DNA of 55,423 bases from a virus: positions 1 through 55,423 of IMG/VR virus record IMGVR_UViG_3300025701_000014; one strand, 5' to 3'. Numbering within the stretch: the first letter of the stretch is position 1; the number at the start of each line of letters is the position of its first letter. A program made the translations under genes and the position numbers. Positions 8,163-15,260 of this stretch are shown piece after piece. Under the pieces are notes generated by a model that had not been told where the DNA came from, searched no databases, and was given only the letters and a program-made list of their open reading frames with translations.

Positions 8163-8337
8163 ATGGATATCTTAAACGTTTCATTGATGGTCGTCAAACG
8201 ATCTTCAGTATTTACATGATAAGAACGACCCACAAGACTGGGAACGTGGATTACAAAGGCTTCGGGTTAAATACTTTGGCATCGACACATCAAACACATG
8301 TGACGAAAAAACAGCAATTGATCGACATAACAACTAG
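8163..8337 (+). pseudogene. Frameshifted small early gene
   Basis: An ATG at 8163, with AGAGGAAA upstream, opens a frame that reads MDILNVSL. Reading one base further on at 8187/8188 then gives an open 49-residue frame to the TAG at 8335-8337. It includes WSSNDLQYLHDKNDPQDWERG and KYFGIDTSNTCDE, which look like real protein. Unshifted, the frame stops after 18 codons. The most likely reading is a gene of about 58 codons broken by one indel, or a sequencing error. Programmed frameshifting is possible, but no classic slippery site is present. Confidence 0.5.
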
Positions 8338-8380
8338 CAAACAGACGGTGGTTTGAACGATAAAAGGAACAAGAGTACAA

Positions 8381-8398
8381 CGCCACGCAAGCGTGTCG
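8381..8398 (+). promoter_or_regulatory. Short inverted-repeat element, copy B
   Basis: CGCCACGCAAGCGTGTCG lies 53 bases before the ssDNA-binding protein gene and is followed by CTTTATAG. It has the same core as copies A, C and D and the same strand. It is a candidate hairpin promoter for the virion RNA polymerase. In N4 an ssDNA-binding protein activates such promoters, so the position in front of this gene is suggestive. Confidence 0.6.
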
Positions 8399-8451
8399 CT
8401 TTATAGCAATTCCCAATTTCGGGACAAACAACATAGAGGAAGGTAGCAATC

Positions 8452-8937
8452 ATGTTAGAATCTCCACGTAATTATTTCATCAAAGAAGCAGAAATTAACT
8501 GGGCACGTCTAGACACACCAGTATCTCCGTTCGGAACTCCACAGTACGAACTGCAAGCTGCAACTGACAATAAGGCTACGGCTAAAGAATGGAAGGAAAA
8601 CCATCTAAACGTAAAAGAGAAAGACGGTAAGTTCATTGTGTCTCTCAAGCGTAAAGCCCGTAAGGCCAACGGTGAAGACAATGGCGCTCCAAAAGTAGTC
8701 AATGCCGATCTGTCTCCATTCGATAAAACAGTGATGATCGGTAACGGATCAACTGCAAACGTTAAGATCTACCAGTACCCATACGATGTAAATGGTAAGA
8801 AGGGTGTTGGCTCATCATTAACAGCTGTGCAATTGGTAAACCTTGTAGAGTACAAGGGTGGCACTAATGACGACTTCGTAGCTTACGAGTCAGAAGGTGC
8901 AGAGCCAGCTGCTAATAAGTCAGACGACTTGTTCTAA
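8452..8937 (+). CDS. Single-stranded DNA-binding protein (T7 gp2.5-like role)
   Basis: This 161-residue protein has a basic strand-rich centre (KRKARKANG, then NVKIYQYPYDVNGKKGVGSSLTAVQL). Its acidic C-terminal tail ends NKSDDLF. A terminal acidic tail closed by Phe is the hallmark of T7 gp2.5-type SSBs, where the tail contacts polymerase and helicase. It would coat ssDNA in replication and recombination. The start is preceded by GAGGAAGGTAG. A hairpin terminator follows the stop by a few bases, so this gene is probably its own transcription unit behind inverted-repeat copy B. Confidence 0.85.
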   Translation: MLESPRNYFIKEAEINWARLDTPVSPFGTPQYELQAATDNKATAKEWKENHLNVKEKDGKFIVSLKRKARKANGEDNGAPKVVNADLSPFDKTVMIGNGSTANVKIYQYPYDVNGKKGVGSSLTAVQLVNLVEYKGGTNDDFVAYESEGAEPAANKSDDLF

Positions 8938-8943
8938 ACCATT

Positions 8944-8976
8944 GGGGGACTCTTCGGGGTCTCCCTTATTCTTTGA
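8944..8976 (+). terminator. Hairpin terminator after the SSB gene
   Basis: GGGGACTC, the stable tetraloop TTCG and GGGTCTCC (8945-8964) form an 8-bp stem with two G-U pairs, followed by CTTATTCTTT. The 12-base string GTAACCGACAAA comes next, and recurs after the terminator at 11625. Confidence 0.7.
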
Positions 8977-9008
8977 GTAACCGACAAAGGCAAGAATGAG
9001 ATAGACTT

Positions 9009-9158
9009 ATGAATAGATATACAGTTTGGGTTGGTGGTGTTGAAGTAAATGAATACTACATCACCAAAGATGAAGCAGAAAAACTGGCCGCTGTTTATAG
9101 GGCTGAAGGGTACGAAGACGTTTACATTGAAAATGTCCTCATTGTAACAACGAGGTAG
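9009..9158 (+). CDS. Small conserved phage protein
   Basis: This 49-residue protein (YTVWVGGVEVNEYYITKDEA, then YEDVYIENV) has a strand-strand-helix-strand pattern. I recall similar tiny proteins scattered through early regions of many phages, all without known function. The ATG lies in a purine-rich context. It ends directly before the next small frame. Confidence 0.7.
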   Translation: MNRYTVWVGGVEVNEYYITKDEAEKLAAVYRAEGYEDVYIENVLIVTTR

Positions 9159-9236
9159 ATGGTGATGAGTGATTTACATTTATTATTCGTAACATCAGTA
9201 GCACTTTATATATACCTCGATCTAACCAAGGATTAA
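9159..9236 (+). CDS. Very small membrane peptide
   Basis: This is a 25-codon frame with one hydrophobic segment (LHLLFVTSVALYIYL) and a charged tail (DLTKD). It starts at the base after the previous stop and ends two bases before the next start, so it fits the tight operon. The alternative start at 9165 would remove two residues. Its small size makes the call uncertain. Confidence 0.45.
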   Translation: MVMSDLHLLFVTSVALYIYLDLTKD

Positions 9237-9238
9237 TC

Positions 9239-9961
9239 ATGAAACTATTAGATAGAAGTGGTGGTAACACTAAACTAAGGAAGACTAATAACAAAGAAAT
9301 GAAGCTACACTTTGCAGGTCTGTCAATGCACCCAGATGATGCTATATGTGCTGGTGCTAAAGCTGCTGGTTGTATGGATGATTGTCTTAAGGAGTCCGGT
9401 CTTGGTGGTGTTTACCCCAGTGTCAACATTGCACGTAGAGCAAAGACAGACTTCTATCTATCAGATCAGGAAGGCTTCCTTAAGCAGTTACGTAGAGAAC
9501 TTACCAACTACGTTAAATGGTGTGCTAAGAAAGGACTGCACGGTGTGGTTCGCTTAAACGTACTGTCAGACATCCCTTGGGAAACCCATAACATCCCACA
9601 GGACTTCCCGGAGCTTAGCTTCTATGACTATACCAAAGTCGCTAAGAGGTTCCACAAGGGTATGCCTAGCAACTACCAGTTGATGTTCAGCTACAGTGGT
9701 AAGCCTACGTACAAGAAGCAGGTGCTTAGCTTCCTTAAGTCTGGTAGTGATTCCTCTGTTGCTGTTGTCTTCAACCGTAGACCATTCCCAGCTACATTCA
9801 TGGGTCGTGATGTTATAGACGGAGATGCAAGTGATTGGGTCAATGTCAACAACAAGGGTGTAGTTGTAGGTCTGACAGCTAAAGGACCAGCTAAGGGTAA
9901 CGATAATGGGTTTGTTGTAGATGTATCATCAATTCCTGTAATAGCTATTGGAGGTATGTAA
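9239..9961 (+). CDS. Gp88-like phage protein
   Basis: This is a 240-residue protein. The N-terminal third carries spaced cysteines (CAGAKAAGCMDDC), followed by a basic helix. The centre shows VRLNVLSDIPWE and FYDYTK, the conserved strand and aromatic-Thr-Lys motif that I associate with the Gene product 88 family (PF17338). The C-terminal part contains GLTAKGPAKGND. The biochemical role of this family is not established. AAGGA precedes the start. The stop overlaps the following start (ATGTAATG), so the two genes are probably co-translated. Confidence 0.75.
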   Translation: MKLLDRSGGNTKLRKTNNKEMKLHFAGLSMHPDDAICAGAKAAGCMDDCLKESGLGGVYPSVNIARRAKTDFYLSDQEGFLKQLRRELTNYVKWCAKKGLHGVVRLNVLSDIPWETHNIPQDFPELSFYDYTKVAKRFHKGMPSNYQLMFSYSGKPTYKKQVLSFLKSGSDSSVAVVFNRRPFPATFMGRDVIDGDASDWVNVNNKGVVVGLTAKGPAKGNDNGFVVDVSSIPVIAIGGM

Positions 9962-10212
9962 TGAACGGTAAGGGTGACAAGGCAAGACCTTTCGCAGTGT
10001 CCCGTGATGAGTACGAGAATAGGTTCGATGCCATATTCAGAAAGAAAGAAGTAGAGACTACTGTAGACAATGATGAAACACTGTACCAAAGTGACCCTCA
10101 TCCTTTCGCAGAGTGGCTTAAGAAGTGCCCTGTAGAGTTCACTGAAGACTACACAGACAATCATGGTACCCGTGCAGGGTACACCTTTTGGCTTAAAAGT
10201 AACACTAATTAA
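9961..10212 (+). CDS. Conserved small early protein
   Basis: This 83-residue protein opens MNGKGDKARPFAVSRDEYENRF, a start I recall from many phage early proteins of unknown function. A charged middle and an aromatic C-terminus follow. It overlaps the Gp88-like gene by one base. No enzymatic motif is seen. Confidence 0.78.
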   Translation: MNGKGDKARPFAVSRDEYENRFDAIFRKKEVETTVDNDETLYQSDPHPFAEWLKKCPVEFTEDYTDNHGTRAGYTFWLKSNTN

Positions 10213-10227
10213 AACTTGGAGAAGTAT

Positions 10228-10455
10228 ATGTTTAAAGCAAAGCGTTTGTTCAAATTCCGTGTATCTAAGAAGTCCAACGGTCGTATCCGATTCACTGCCC
10301 TAGGTTTCTCAGGTTTCATTGCTTTACGTAAAAAGAAGTCTCGTGGCTATGGACTACAACGTCAATCTACATTCACTCAACTACACATTGGACGCACCTC
10401 TATTGCTCTTGAGCACAACCGTCCAGCTAAACAAGTGTGGAATTTTGCCGGTTAA
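10228..10455 (+). CDS. Small basic protein
   Basis: This codes for 75 residues rich in Lys and Arg (FKAKRLFKFRVSKKSNGRIR, then RKKKSRGYG). TTGGAGAAG at 10215-10223 is the ribosome site for ATG 10228, so I reject the upstream TTG. The high positive charge suggests nucleic-acid binding. The family is unrecognised. Confidence 0.68.
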   Translation: MFKAKRLFKFRVSKKSNGRIRFTALGFSGFIALRKKKSRGYGLQRQSTFTQLHIGRTSIALEHNRPAKQVWNFAG

Positions 10456-10459
10456 TACT

Positions 10460-10822
10460 ATGAAAGTCTTCGTCTATTATAACTTACGTAAGAAGTGTTT
10501 CAGCGTGAAGGCATTAGAAGGTGCTGACAAAGGGCGTGTGGTCAAACATGCGTCCTCTGTCATCCTCACTAATGTAACCTTCAAGGTATCAGAAGCAGGT
10601 AGACAAAGGGTTCTCAGAGACAAGCAGAAGAATGTACATGCAGGTGCTCAAGGCACATTATGCTCAACTGACATTCCATTCGCTTGGGTAACAGCGAGAC
10701 CTAGATCAGCCACATACAATCCTTATGATAACAAGACTTTCATTGATGTAGAAACTAAACAACCGGTACTGTCATCTGACATGGTTGAGTTGACCAATCG
10801 TAAAGTATTCTATAAGGGCTAA
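10460..10822 (+). CDS. Conserved phage hypothetical protein
   Basis: This is a 120-residue protein starting MKVFVYYNLRKKCFSVKAL, with VHAGAQGTL in the middle and YNPYDNKTF near the end. This arrangement is familiar from hypothetical early proteins in many tailed phages. The longer frame upstream lies inside the previous gene. I chose ATG 10460, five bases after that gene's stop. The function is unknown. Confidence 0.78.
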   Translation: MKVFVYYNLRKKCFSVKALEGADKGRVVKHASSVILTNVTFKVSEAGRQRVLRDKQKNVHAGAQGTLCSTDIPFAWVTARPRSATYNPYDNKTFIDVETKQPVLSSDMVELTNRKVFYKG

Positions 10823-10823
10823 C

Positions 10824-10898
10824 ATGCTTGTAATAGCGACCGCAATCTTCATCATAGTATTACACTTAGTAATAATAACATCAATATTAAGAGGCTAA
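10824..10898 (+). CDS. Very small membrane peptide
   Basis: This is a 24-residue peptide that is almost entirely hydrophobic (LVIATAIFIIVLHLVIITSIL) with a terminal Arg-Gly. It is a single membrane helix. It starts two bases after the previous stop, and the next gene starts two bases after it ends. The tight packing supports translation. Confidence 0.5.
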   Translation: MLVIATAIFIIVLHLVIITSILRG

Positions 10899-10899
10899 T

Positions 10900-11070
10900 A
10901 TGAGTAAAGACGAATCAATAATCGACATATTGTTAGACAGGGGTATAATCCAAGACTTACGAAACGACATGGAAGACATCAACGATATGTACTTCGCACA
11001 ACTGATTATGGAAGCTGTCCGAGACGCAGAAGAAGCACTCAACTCTTTCAACGGTGATGAAGACTTCTAA
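10900..11070 (+). CDS. Small acidic protein
   Basis: This codes for a 56-residue, highly acidic helical protein (DESIIDILLDRG, then DMEDINDMYF, and a DEDF terminus). Small acidic early proteins in T7-like phages often inhibit host enzymes by mimicking DNA. Here that is only a possibility. Confidence 0.6.
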   Translation: MSKDESIIDILLDRGIIQDLRNDMEDINDMYFAQLIMEAVRDAEEALNSFNGDEDF

Positions 11071-11079
11071 GAGGTGTAC

Positions 11080-11226
11080 ATGAAATATGTAAAAAGAGTG
11101 GTGCGATACCTCGTCTTGATACCGCTGGCATTTGGATTAGATCTAGTTTACTCAGTTCTAAAGCAAATAGATGGTGCCATAGAGAAAATATTTGATACCT
11201 TAAATCAGTGGACTACGGAGGACTAA
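11080..11226 (+). CDS. Small membrane-associated protein
   Basis: This 48-residue protein has a basic N-terminus (KYVKRVVRY), one hydrophobic helix (LVLIPLAFGLDLVYSVL) and an acidic amphipathic tail. GAGGTG precedes the start. It is one of a run of tiny membrane-type genes between 10824 and 11619. Confidence 0.58.
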   Translation: MKYVKRVVRYLVLIPLAFGLDLVYSVLKQIDGAIEKIFDTLNQWTTED

Positions 11227-11228
11227 TC

Positions 11229-11492
11229 ATGAATGACGAATCATTACCTTACGAGTACAAAGAAGAACTCCGGCAGCTATGCACAGATGCCTATCGTGAA
11301 GCAGCAATGATCGCTAAGGATTACACGGAGTCACTGGCAGCCTCCTTGCTTGACTATTATATAAAAGAGTCAGAATCAATAACATCAAAATACGTAGATG
11401 AAATACCCTCAGGAGAGCTAGCGTTAATCCTGAAGACAATACGTGAAGAGTTAAAGAACGATATCGATGAAGGAATCCGTGACAATGTATAG
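11229..11492 (+). CDS. Hypothetical protein
   Basis: This is an 87-residue, acidic, helical protein (MNDESLPYEYKEELRQL, then YREAAMIAKDYTES). ACGGAGG at 11215-11221 is a good ribosome site for ATG 11229, so the in-frame start at 11208 is rejected. It overlaps the following membrane-protein gene by eight bases. No family is recognised. Confidence 0.68.
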   Translation: MNDESLPYEYKEELRQLCTDAYREAAMIAKDYTESLAASLLDYYIKESESITSKYVDEIPSGELALILKTIREELKNDIDEGIRDNV

Positions 11493-11619
11493 TATCCTAT
11501 TAGGTTTATGCGTGATCTGTGGTGTAACCTTTATCCTCACAGGGTCTAATGCAGCGCTAATGGGTTGGTCTATGACCGGCCTAGCATTGATCTCTGGTTC
11601 AATACTAATCAGTTTGTAG
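11485..11619 (+). CDS. Small two-helix membrane protein
   Basis: This 44-residue protein has two predicted membrane helices (SILLGLCVICGVTFIL and SMTGLALISGSILISL) joined by a short turn with Asn. It could be a small early membrane effector or a holin-like peptide, though a better holin candidate lies in the lysis module at 42956. The gene ends just before a strong terminator. Confidence 0.55.
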   Translation: MYSILLGLCVICGVTFILTGSNAALMGWSMTGLALISGSILISL

Positions 11620-11624
11620 CCCCC

Positions 11625-11665
11625 AAGGGAGTCCCTAGGTTTTTCCTAGTGGCTCCCTTATTTTT
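11625..11665 (+). terminator. Strong hairpin terminator ending the first plus-arm gene block
   Basis: AAGGGAGTCCCTAGG and CCTAGTGGCTCCCTT (11625-11639 with 11645-11659) form a 15-bp stem with one G-U pair and one mismatch around TTTTT. ATTTTT follows. GTAACCGACAAA comes directly after, as it does after the terminator at 8944. Confidence 0.85.
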
Positions 11666-11712
11666 AGGTAACCGACAAAAAGCATTGCGGCTTTCCCCCG
11701 CAGATCTCCTAA

Positions 11713-11735
11713 AGATCTCGCTAGTCCCTATAGGA
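11713..11735 (+). promoter_or_regulatory. T7-like phage promoter for the middle plus-arm genes
   Basis: ATCTCGCTAGTCCCTATAGG is a perfect copy of the shared consensus, with a CTATAG core. It lies between the terminator at 11625 and the probable small-terminase gene at 11795. This is where a promoter for the DNA-metabolism block is expected. Confidence 0.78.
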
Positions 11736-11749
11736 CAACATTAGACCTA

Positions 11750-11767
11750 CGCCACGCAAGCGTGTCG
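11750..11767 (+). promoter_or_regulatory. Short inverted-repeat element, copy C
   Basis: CGCCACGCAAGCGTGTCG lies 28 bases before the small-terminase gene and is followed by TTATTAAG. It stands only about 15 bases downstream of a T7-like promoter, so the same gene block may be served by two polymerases. Confidence 0.6.
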
Positions 11768-11794
11768 TTATTAAGAGATTACAAAGGAGACTTT

Positions 11795-12193
11795 ATGACA
11801 GCAAGAAAGATACACCCTAATAGTTTACTTAACTTAGCACCTAGATTTAATGAGGAAAGCGCTAAGCAGGCTCAGGCTGCATCTGTAGCAGCCCGTAAGG
11901 TAAACACAGAAGCACGTAAGCGTCTTGCGTTAACAGCCGCAGAACTCAAAATGGACGTGCAAGAACTAATGCAGGCCAACAACCTGACTGCGCTGGATGT
12001 ACTTCGTCTTTCCATGGTTAAGGCTATGGCTAATAACGATATAGACCAAGCTGTTGATATCGCAAAAGCACTAGCAGAGTTTGAGACTCCAAAGCTTGGC
12101 CGTGTAGAACAGACCAACCTAGAACTCTCAACAGAAGATATGTCTGATGAAGAGCTTAACAAAAGACTTCAAGAACTTCTTAAAAAGGACTAA
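11795..12193 (+). CDS. Probable terminase small subunit
   Basis: This 132-residue helical protein has an Ala-rich N-terminal half and a centre with VQELMQANNLTALDVLRLSMVKAM. The C-terminus reads FETPKLGRVEQTNLELS, followed by DMSDEELNKRLQELL. The P-K-L-x-x-V/I-E-Q-T and SDEEL pattern is one I associate with small terminases of podoviruses. It would recognise the packaging site and recruit TerL. I chose ATG 11795 because AAAGGAGA lies eight bases upstream. It is unusual that it lies about 5 kb from TerL and on the opposite strand. Another DNA-binding regulator cannot be excluded. Confidence 0.55.
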   Translation: MTARKIHPNSLLNLAPRFNEESAKQAQAASVAARKVNTEARKRLALTAAELKMDVQELMQANNLTALDVLRLSMVKAMANNDIDQAVDIAKALAEFETPKLGRVEQTNLELSTEDMSDEELNKRLQELLKKD

Positions 12194-12195
12194 TT

Positions 12196-12441
12196 ATGTA
12201 CTACAAGGTTTATGGTAAGAATGGCTGTGAGTACTGCACGTTAGCCGTTGAGTTACTGGAAGTACTACGTAAGGATTACATATACTTGGTGTTAGATGAG
12301 GACTTTCCTCTCTCAGACTTCAAGAGTATCTTCCCAGATGCTACAACAGTGCCTCAGATAATCACAGTTAGCAACACCGAGGTCACCAAGATAGGTGGCT
12401 ATGATCAACTTAGAGAACTACTAGTAGGGCCAACAGCATGA
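12196..12441 (+). CDS. Glutaredoxin
   Basis: This is an 81-residue protein with the thioredoxin fold of a small glutaredoxin. It has the redox motif GCEYC at residues 10-14, the cis-proline loop TVPQI near residue 55, and the glutathione-site GGYDQL near 69. It probably supplies electrons to the class II ribonucleotide reductase encoded at 16738. It follows the previous gene by two bases and overlaps the next by four (ATGA). Confidence 0.9.
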   Translation: MYYKVYGKNGCEYCTLAVELLEVLRKDYIYLVLDEDFPLSDFKSIFPDATTVPQIITVSNTEVTKIGGYDQLRELLVGPTA

Positions 12442-12812
12442 GCATAAACGATGCAACACCATCAGATTGGAACAAAGCAGCAGAAGCTGTAAAGTCCCAA
12501 GAGCTTAAAGAAAGAGAACGACTACGTGGTAAGTGGTCACGTTGGTGTGTAACTGAAGAGGAAATAACTGATATGATGCCAGACACACCCATTGTGAAGA
12601 AGGAGGACGTTGTTAACAGCCCGTCACACTACAATACAGGTGGTATCGAGGCAATCCAAGCTATCGAAGCCAGCATGTCTAAGGACGCCTTCCAAGGGTA
12701 CCTCAAGGGCAACTGTATGAAATACCTTTGGCGTATGTCATACAAAGGTAAGGCTAAAGAGGACCTCCTCAAAGCCCAGTGGTACCTCAACAGATTGATT
12801 GAGACAATCTAA
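12438..12812 (+). CDS. DUF3310 protein (T7 gp1.7-like)
   Basis: This 124-residue protein has a charged N-terminal half. The C-terminal half carries the DUF3310 signature: VNSPSHYNTGGIEAIQAIE, then GYLKGNCMKYLWRM and KEDLLKAQWYLNRLI. T7 gp1.7 of this family has been described as a nucleoside monophosphate kinase, which fits the nucleotide-metabolism neighbourhood. It overlaps glutaredoxin by four bases and HNH by one. Confidence 0.85.
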   Translation: MSINDATPSDWNKAAEAVKSQELKERERLRGKWSRWCVTEEEITDMMPDTPIVKKEDVVNSPSHYNTGGIEAIQAIEASMSKDAFQGYLKGNCMKYLWRMSYKGKAKEDLLKAQWYLNRLIETI

Positions 12813-13126
12813 TGGATAAGTCCAGCCATGAGTACAAGTCTCAGTACGATAGAGCATTCCGGAGGAAAAGATGGAGAATGATCTTTAAGTACTTTGGTGG
12901 TAAGAAATGTCAAGATTGTGGTGTTGAATCCGAGCATCCAATCTATGACCTCCACCATAGAGAGCCCTCGGCTAAAGACTTCTCTATTGGTGCACTAATA
13001 CGTAGAAAGTGGGAAGTATTGGAGCCTGAGATAGCTAAATGTGACCTGTTATGCTCTAATTGTCACAGAATTAGGCATGATATCGAGAGAAAACAACAAC
13101 GAGAGGTATCAAATGGAAGTAATTAA
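12812..13126 (+). CDS. HNH homing-type endonuclease
   Basis: This is a 104-residue nuclease. A zinc knuckle CQDCG near residue 35 is followed by the catalytic YDLHHREP near residue 49 and a second zinc pair CSNCHRIRHD near 83-92. His-His and the closing His form the beta-beta-alpha metal site. It stands between DUF3310 and a small gene and overlaps both neighbours, so it is built into the operon. It may be a resident nuclease for DNA processing or a domesticated homing endonuclease. Confidence 0.88.
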   Translation: MDKSSHEYKSQYDRAFRRKRWRMIFKYFGGKKCQDCGVESEHPIYDLHHREPSAKDFSIGALIRRKWEVLEPEIAKCDLLCSNCHRIRHDIERKQQREVSNGSN

Positions 13127-13349
13127 GGGTGATTTCGGTAAGACTCCTGAAGCAGAGCCAAAGAAACTGCTTGACTTACTACATGAAGCACTAGCAAGTG
13201 CTGGTATTGATGAAAATACAGTGGGTAAGTTCATACTAATTGCAGAAGTTGAAGGTGATGATGATGATTTCAAGATAATGACTGCTTATGACACCATGGA
13301 AACCAATTACATCATGGATGTAAGCAAATTCTCCTTCTTAGGGTACTAA
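13113..13349 (+). CDS. Small acidic hypothetical protein
   Basis: This codes for 78 residues with EVEGDDDDF in the middle and a hydrophobic strand before it. I placed the start at ATG 13113, after GAGAGG. The upstream open frame is internal to the HNH gene. The gene overlaps the HNH stop by 14 bases. I recall phage proteins of this type with the pattern strand, acidic turn, strand, but without a known role. Confidence 0.65.
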   Translation: MEVIKGDFGKTPEAEPKKLLDLLHEALASAGIDENTVGKFILIAEVEGDDDDFKIMTAYDTMETNYIMDVSKFSFLGY

Positions 13350-13418
13350 TAGTACCACAACAACCTACAAACTAAGCTAAGCCTAACCCAATAATGGGTG
13401 GCACTCAAAGGAATTTAC

Positions 13419-15251
13419 ATGAAACTTGTATTTGATATAGAAAGTAACGGTTTACTGGAAGAAATCTCTACCATTTGGTGTATCGTATGCCAGAATGTGG
13501 ACACTAAAGAGGTTATTTCCTTCTCAGACCATGATGATTCACTACAAAGTATCCAAGCTGGCCTTGATTATCTTCAGGCAGCTGACATTCTCATCGGTCA
13601 CAACATCATTGGCTACGATATACCTGCAATAAAGATAGTTACAGGGGTTGACTTGCTAGATAAGAAGTGCTACGACACACTGATCATGTCCCAAATGTTA
13701 CGCTATAAGCGTACCCACCGCCATGGTTTGAGAGGCTGGGGTGAAAAACTTGGGGATAACAAGATAGACTACAACGACTGGACAAAGTATACAAAGGAAA
13801 TGCTTGAGTACTGCATTCAAGATGTCAGTTTGAACGTTAAAGTGTACGAGAAACTAGTCGAAGAGTTCCAAGTGTTACACGCACCCTTCCCACTGATAGC
13901 TAAAGGTCTAGAAGTAGAGCATGACGTTGCTAAATTCAACACAATTGTTAGGGAACAAGGTTGGAACTTTGACACTGTCAAGGCTAAGGCCACCTTAAAG
14001 ATGCTCAAGGACAGAGCAAAAGAGATTGAAGACACCATTGAACCCCAGCTTGGGACCCATAAGCAGTACATCGATAAAGAACCGAAGACTGCAAAGTTCA
14101 AGAAGGACGGTACTTTCACTACGGTAACTGTAAGGTTACTGTCAGAATACTTTGGTCGTGAGATATTACCAACTGACACACACGTGATCAACGTAGGTCA
14201 AACCTTCCAACGATCTATTGTAAAACAAACTAAGCTAGGTCAGCTAGATATGGTTAAGGACTGGCTGTTAAGTATTGGTTGGAAACCAGATGATTACACC
14301 CGTAAGAAAACCCCAAATGGTTGGGTTAATGTTGGACCTAAGTTCACAGAAACTTCCCTTAGTAAACTAGGAGAGGTTGGCACCATGCTCGGTGAGTACT
14401 ACACCCTGAGGAACAGAATCAGTGTTATTGAAAGCTGGATCGAGGGCCTTAAGGATGGTCGTATACATGGTAACATGTGGACTATCGGCACCCCCTCCTT
14501 CAGGGCACGCCATGAGGTTATCGTGAACCTCCCCGGGGTCCATGCAACATACGGCAGGGAGCTTCGTGAATTGTTTGCTGCTGATGAGGGTGATCTTATT
14601 GTGGGTGCAGACTCAAGCGGTAACCAGCTTAGGGGCCTGTGTCATTACGTAAACAACAAAGAGTTTACCCAAGAGGTTATTTATGGTGATCAACATCAAC
14701 GTAACGCAGATGCCCTTGGGTGTTCTCGTTCAGTTGCAAAGTCTTTCCTATATGCATACCTCTTTGGTGCCGGTGATGCTAAGCTTGGTCAGGTGCTAAC
14801 AGGTAAGTCGAATGCTAACGTTGGTAAGAAAGCACGGGATGACTTTAGTAGTGCAATCCAAGGGTTGTCTATGATCAAGAACAAAGTGGAGGGTGAGTGG
14901 AATAGGAAGAACGCTACTCAAGGTGCTGGATGGGTACATGGTCTAGATGGTAGACCAGTGTTTATCAACTCAGAACATCAGTGTCTGAACTACTTACTGC
15001 AATCCGCAGAAGGTATCACTTGTAAGGCAGCAGTGTCCTATCAAATGAAAAAGATTAAAGAGGAAGGTCTCCGGGCTAAACCTAGAATCTTCTATCATGA
15101 TGAGACGGCGTGGTCTGTACACCCAGATGATGCTGAAAGGGTTGGTCAGATACTTAAGGATAGCTTTAAAGAAGCACCTAAGTGGTTTGGCATTGAGTGC
15201 ATGGATGGTGGTGATCCAATGATCGGTACAACCTATGCAGACGTACACTAG
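13419..15251 (+). CDS. Family-A DNA polymerase with 3'-5' exonuclease
   Basis: This is the replicative polymerase, 610 residues from ATG 13419 (AAAGGA upstream; I reject the start at 13398). Exonuclease motifs are FDIESNG at residues 5-11, HNIIGYD near 72 and YCIQDVS near 137. Polymerase motif A is GADSSGNQLRG with Asp398, motif B is RSVAKSFLYAYLFGAG near 435, and motif C is His560-Asp561-Glu562. This is the T7 gp5 arrangement, but about 90 residues shorter than T7. Shortening of the thumb region, where T7 binds thioredoxin, is likely but not proved. It is followed by the exonuclease after nine bases. Confidence 0.95.
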   Translation: MKLVFDIESNGLLEEISTIWCIVCQNVDTKEVISFSDHDDSLQSIQAGLDYLQAADILIGHNIIGYDIPAIKIVTGVDLLDKKCYDTLIMSQMLRYKRTHRHGLRGWGEKLGDNKIDYNDWTKYTKEMLEYCIQDVSLNVKVYEKLVEEFQVLHAPFPLIAKGLEVEHDVAKFNTIVREQGWNFDTVKAKATLKMLKDRAKEIEDTIEPQLGTHKQYIDKEPKTAKFKKDGTFTTVTVRLLSEYFGREILPTDTHVINVGQTFQRSIVKQTKLGQLDMVKDWLLSIGWKPDDYTRKKTPNGWVNVGPKFTETSLSKLGEVGTMLGEYYTLRNRISVIESWIEGLKDGRIHGNMWTIGTPSFRARHEVIVNLPGVHATYGRELRELFAADEGDLIVGADSSGNQLRGLCHYVNNKEFTQEVIYGDQHQRNADALGCSRSVAKSFLYAYLFGAGDAKLGQVLTGKSNANVGKKARDDFSSAIQGLSMIKNKVEGEWNRKNATQGAGWVHGLDGRPVFINSEHQCLNYLLQSAEGITCKAAVSYQMKKIKEEGLRAKPRIFYHDETAWSVHPDDAERVGQILKDSFKEAPKWFGIECMDGGDPMIGTTYADVH

Positions 15252-15260
15252 GAGAGTGTT

